Shown: positions 61,944-64,000 of the stretch, one piece after another
Numbering within the stretch: position 1 is the first letter of the stretch
Layout of the letters: every line of letters begins with the position of its first letter
Assembly: GCF_004361735.1 (NCBI RefSeq)
Contig: NZ_SNVV01000008.1
Span: forward strand, 1 to 64,000
DNA length: 64,000 nt
Direction of reading: 5' to 3'
Source of the DNA: Azoarcus indigens
GTDB taxonomy: Bacteria; Pseudomonadota; Gammaproteobacteria; Burkholderiales; Rhodocyclaceae
The notes under the pieces: generated by a model
Told to the model about the DNA's origin: nothing
What the model saw: only the letters and a program-made list of their open reading frames with translations
Database searches by the model: none
Program-made: the position numbers and the translations under genes

Positions 61944-63058
61944 CACTTGCCTTCCGTACTGGAATCAATCGGGGCGAGGCGCAGCGGGCCGCGCACGCTG
62001 GCCATCACCAGGGTTTTGTCGGCGCCCTCGGCGAGCGCGGTGAAGCGCGGCCCGGCGCTGGCCGGCAGTTCTTCGAAGCGGGCGCCGCCATCGCTGCTGC
62101 GCAGCAGGCGGCCGGCCTCATCCACCAGCACCAGCGCGCCGTCGGCGAGCCGCGTGCCGGCGACCACCGATTCGCCGCGGCCGGTGTTCACCTTGGTCCA
62201 CGCCGCACCGGGCGCGGGCTGGTGGAAAAGGTTGCCGCGCAGGCCGAACACCACCGCGCCGTCGCCGGCAAGCAGCGCGCCGAAGAAGGTGCCGTTGTAG
62301 GGCGAGGCGAGCGGCGCGAAGCTGGCGCCGCCGTCTTCCGACGCGAACATCGCGCCCTGCTCGCCCACCACCAGCAGGCGTGCACCCTGGCGGGCGATGG
62401 CGTAGAGATGGCGGCCGCGCGGGTCGCCGATGCGGTCCATGATCGAGTGCCAGCTGCGGCCGCCGTCCTCGGTCGCCAGCGCCAGGCCGTAGGCGCCGAC
62501 CACGAAGCCGCGCTGCGCATCGACGAAATGCACGTCGAGCAGCGGCTTGTCGGGGCCGTCGTCGACGAGACGCTGCGCATCCGCCAGCCGGCGCGCGCTG
62601 GCGGCATCGCCCGCGGCGGCAGCCTGGGCTGCTTCCAGCACGCGCTGCGCCGCCTGGCGGCCGTCGAGCTGGCGTACCCAGGTTTTGCCGCCGTCCGCGC
62701 TATGCAGCACCACCCCGCCGTGCCCCACCGCCCAGCCGTGCTGCGCATCGGCGAAGTGCACATTGGTCAGCGCCACGCTCACCGGCACCGCGTCGGCCTG
62801 GCGCCAGCGCGCGCCGTTGTCGTCGGAAAGCAGCACGGTGCCGCGCTCGCCCACCGCCACCAGGCGGTCGCCGGCGCGGGTGATCGCCAGCAGCAGCGCG
62901 GTGTTGGCGCGCGGCGTCGTGGCCGCAGGCTGTTCGAGCAGGTCGAAGCGCGCGGCGAGTGGCGCTTCCGGCGTGGCCGCATGCAGCACTGGCATGCCCA
63001 GGCCGAGGGCGAGCAAGGCCGCCCCGACCCGCCGCCGGGTAGAGATTCTGGTGTTCAT
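61943..63058 (-). CDS. YCF48-like/BNR-repeat secreted protein
   Basis: 371 residues with a signal peptide (RRRVGAALLALGLGMPVLHAA). Repeated beta-propeller blades carry the pattern VGERGTVLLSDDNGARWRQ, VGHGGVVLHSADGGKTWVR, VGAYGLALATEDGGRSWHS and VGEQGAMFASEDGGASF. Such proteins resemble the photosystem II assembly factor YCF48 in fold but occur with RND transporters in non-phototrophs. Periplasmic partner of the transporter is a fair inference. Confidence 0.85.
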   Translation of the reverse strand: MNTRISTRRRVGAALLALGLGMPVLHAATPEAPLAARFDLLEQPAATTPRANTALLLAITRAGDRLVAVGERGTVLLSDDNGARWRQADAVPVSVALTNVHFADAQHGWAVGHGGVVLHSADGGKTWVRQLDGRQAAQRVLEAAQAAAAGDAASARRLADAQRLVDDGPDKPLLDVHFVDAQRGFVVGAYGLALATEDGGRSWHSIMDRIGDPRGRHLYAIARQGARLLVVGEQGAMFASEDGGASFAPLASPYNGTFFGALLAGDGAVVFGLRGNLFHQPAPGAAWTKVNTGRGESVVAGTRLADGALVLVDEAGRLLRSSDGGARFEELPASAGPRFTALAEGADKTLVMASVRGPLRLAPIDSSTEGK

Positions 63059-63150
63059 GATGTCGTGTTCCCTGGCGCCGGCGATGGCCGGCTCAGCGCG
63101 GCGTCCGCGGCCGTCGAAGGGCCGCGGAGGGACCGCTGAAGCAGACAGGA

Positions 63151-64000
63151 TCAGCGCACGGCTTCGGCCGCGACCGCATCCCCGGTGAAGTAGTTTTCGC
63201 TCTTGCGCGGCACCACGCGGAAGTCCTCGCCGTTGAGCGCCTGGATCACGCTCATGGTGCCGGCCTGCAGGTTGAACACGGTGGCGGTCTTGATCAGCGT
63301 GGCCGGCACGCTCGGCACCACGAAGGGCGTCACCTGGGTGGTGCGCCACAGCTTGCCCTCGGCGTCGTAGCCGTCCATCAGCAGCAGCAGCCAGCTGTCC
63401 TCGTCGAAGTAGAAGCGGCGCTTGGGCACCGCATGGCGCTTGCCGGAAGCGACCGTGGCTTCCACCTCCCACACCCGGTGCAGCTCCCAGCGCACGTGGT
63501 CGGGGTTGAGGTGGTGCTTGGCGATGGCATCGTCCAGCTTCGCGCCGATCAGGCCGTTGGTGTTGTACGGCACGTACATCTCTTTCTTGCCGACGATCTT
63601 CCAGTCGTAACGGTCCATCGCGCCGAAGAAGCCCTGCACCTCGTCGAAGTAGTTGGCGCCGGAGGCGACGAAGTCGGGCGTGTCGTAGGCCACCGTGGGC
63701 GCCCGCCGCACGCGGCGCTGGCCGACCAGGTATTGCCAGGCCTGGCGCGGATTGGCCGGGTCGATGGTGTCGCGGATGACCAGCGATTCGCCGGCCTTGA
63801 ACGGCGGTTCCAGCGTGTTGAAGCGGAACATCGCGTACTCGCCCGACCAGCGCTCCGGCGCGCCGTCCTTGTAATAGAACGGGTACTGGAAGGCGATGTC
63901 GTTGCGCGTCGCCAGCGTGTGGCTGCCGTCGGCGTTGCCGACGATGTTCTTGAAGCGGTACTCGATGGACTCCGCCTCGACCCGCATCAGGTAGTTCCAG
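63151..64000 (-). CDS. DUF1329 protein, C-terminal part (truncated by window edge)
   Basis: The frame is open to the right edge; 283 C-terminal residues are visible. Characteristic DUF1329 stretches are FQYPFYYKDGAPERWSGEY, AWQYLVGQRRVRRAPTVAYD, DRYDWKIVGKKEMYVPYN and RRFYFDEDSWLLLLMDGYD. The family is secreted, LolB/outer-membrane-lipoprotein-sorting-like, and usually paired with DUF1302 beta-barrel proteins and RND transporters. The N-terminus lies beyond position 64000. Confidence 0.85.
   Translation of the reverse strand, partial: WNYLMRVEAESIEYRFKNIVGNADGSHTLATRNDIAFQYPFYYKDGAPERWSGEYAMFRFNTLEPPFKAGESLVIRDTIDPANPRQAWQYLVGQRRVRRAPTVAYDTPDFVASGANYFDEVQGFFGAMDRYDWKIVGKKEMYVPYNTNGLIGAKLDDAIAKHHLNPDHVRWELHRVWEVEATVASGKRHAVPKRRFYFDEDSWLLLLMDGYDAEGKLWRTTQVTPFVVPSVPATLIKTATVFNLQAGTMSVIQALNGEDFRVVPRKSENYFTGDAVAAEAVR

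Noticed and set aside
59580-62300. 906-codon plus-strand frame opposite the RND transporter
   Set aside because: Antisense shadow of the RND and YCF48-like genes, with no hydrophobic pattern or motif.

Overview
The window is high-GC, densely coding DNA that looks like a betaproteobacterium of the Thauera/Azoarcus/Aromatoleum group (Rhodocyclales). The pointers are multicomponent phenol hydroxylase with a meta-cleavage pathway, tripartite transporters for organic acids, a mandelate pathway joined to a ferredoxin-dependent 2-oxoacid oxidoreductase, and cytochrome bd. The assignment is inferred from gene content; no rRNA or tRNA gene was seen.

Left end (1-9.5 kb): a type I-C-like CRISPR array with its leader side on the left and no cas genes in view; a small K+ channel beside a decayed Kup transporter fragment; a TetR/MFS operon with two palindromes at its promoter; and an orphan VirD4/TraG coupling protein with a coiled-coil partner. 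A PobR-type AraC regulator follows.

Aromatic and organic acid uptake (9.5-27.3 kb): one minus-strand operon reads iorA-iorB-dctP-dctQ-dctM-mdlB-mdlA, with a divergent LysR gene. It encodes uptake, racemisation and oxidation of mandelate plus an IOR-type enzyme that could turn benzoylformate into benzoyl-CoA. pobA (4-hydroxybenzoate hydroxylase) follows, then a second enolase-superfamily enzyme with a TctABC transporter and a LysR gene.

Respiration and P450 (27.4-37.5 kb): an orphan Rieske protein, a sigma-54 activator facing a cydPABX-ybgE operon, and a complete class I P450 system (P450, ferredoxin, reductase) divergent from a second PobR-type AraC gene. Three promoters (first AraC gene, pobA, AraC/P450) share an AAAAGTACAAGCA-like motif.

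Phenol degradation (37.7-57.5 kb, minus strand): a DmpR-type activator with a conserved phenol pocket and zinc site, a near-consensus sigma-54 promoter and a UAS palindrome, then xylT-like ferredoxin, catechol 2,3-dioxygenase and dmpKLMNOP. The lower pathway is dmpC-E-H-I-F-G plus a second catechol 2,3-dioxygenase, an SDR that lacks the usual catalytic residues, and a long tautomerase. Between the halves sits an AT-rich, oppositely oriented array of four integron-type gene cassettes with attC sites but no integrase (a CALIN). The cassettes encode two HEPN-like proteins with R-x4-H motifs, an FRG-domain protein and a membrane protein. This array is the best candidate for an undescribed, possibly anti-phage, system.

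Right end (57.6-64 kb): a chemoreceptor-like protein, a universal stress protein, an RND/MMPL transporter, a YCF48-like protein and the C-terminal part of a DUF1329 protein, all on the minus strand and continuing past the edge.
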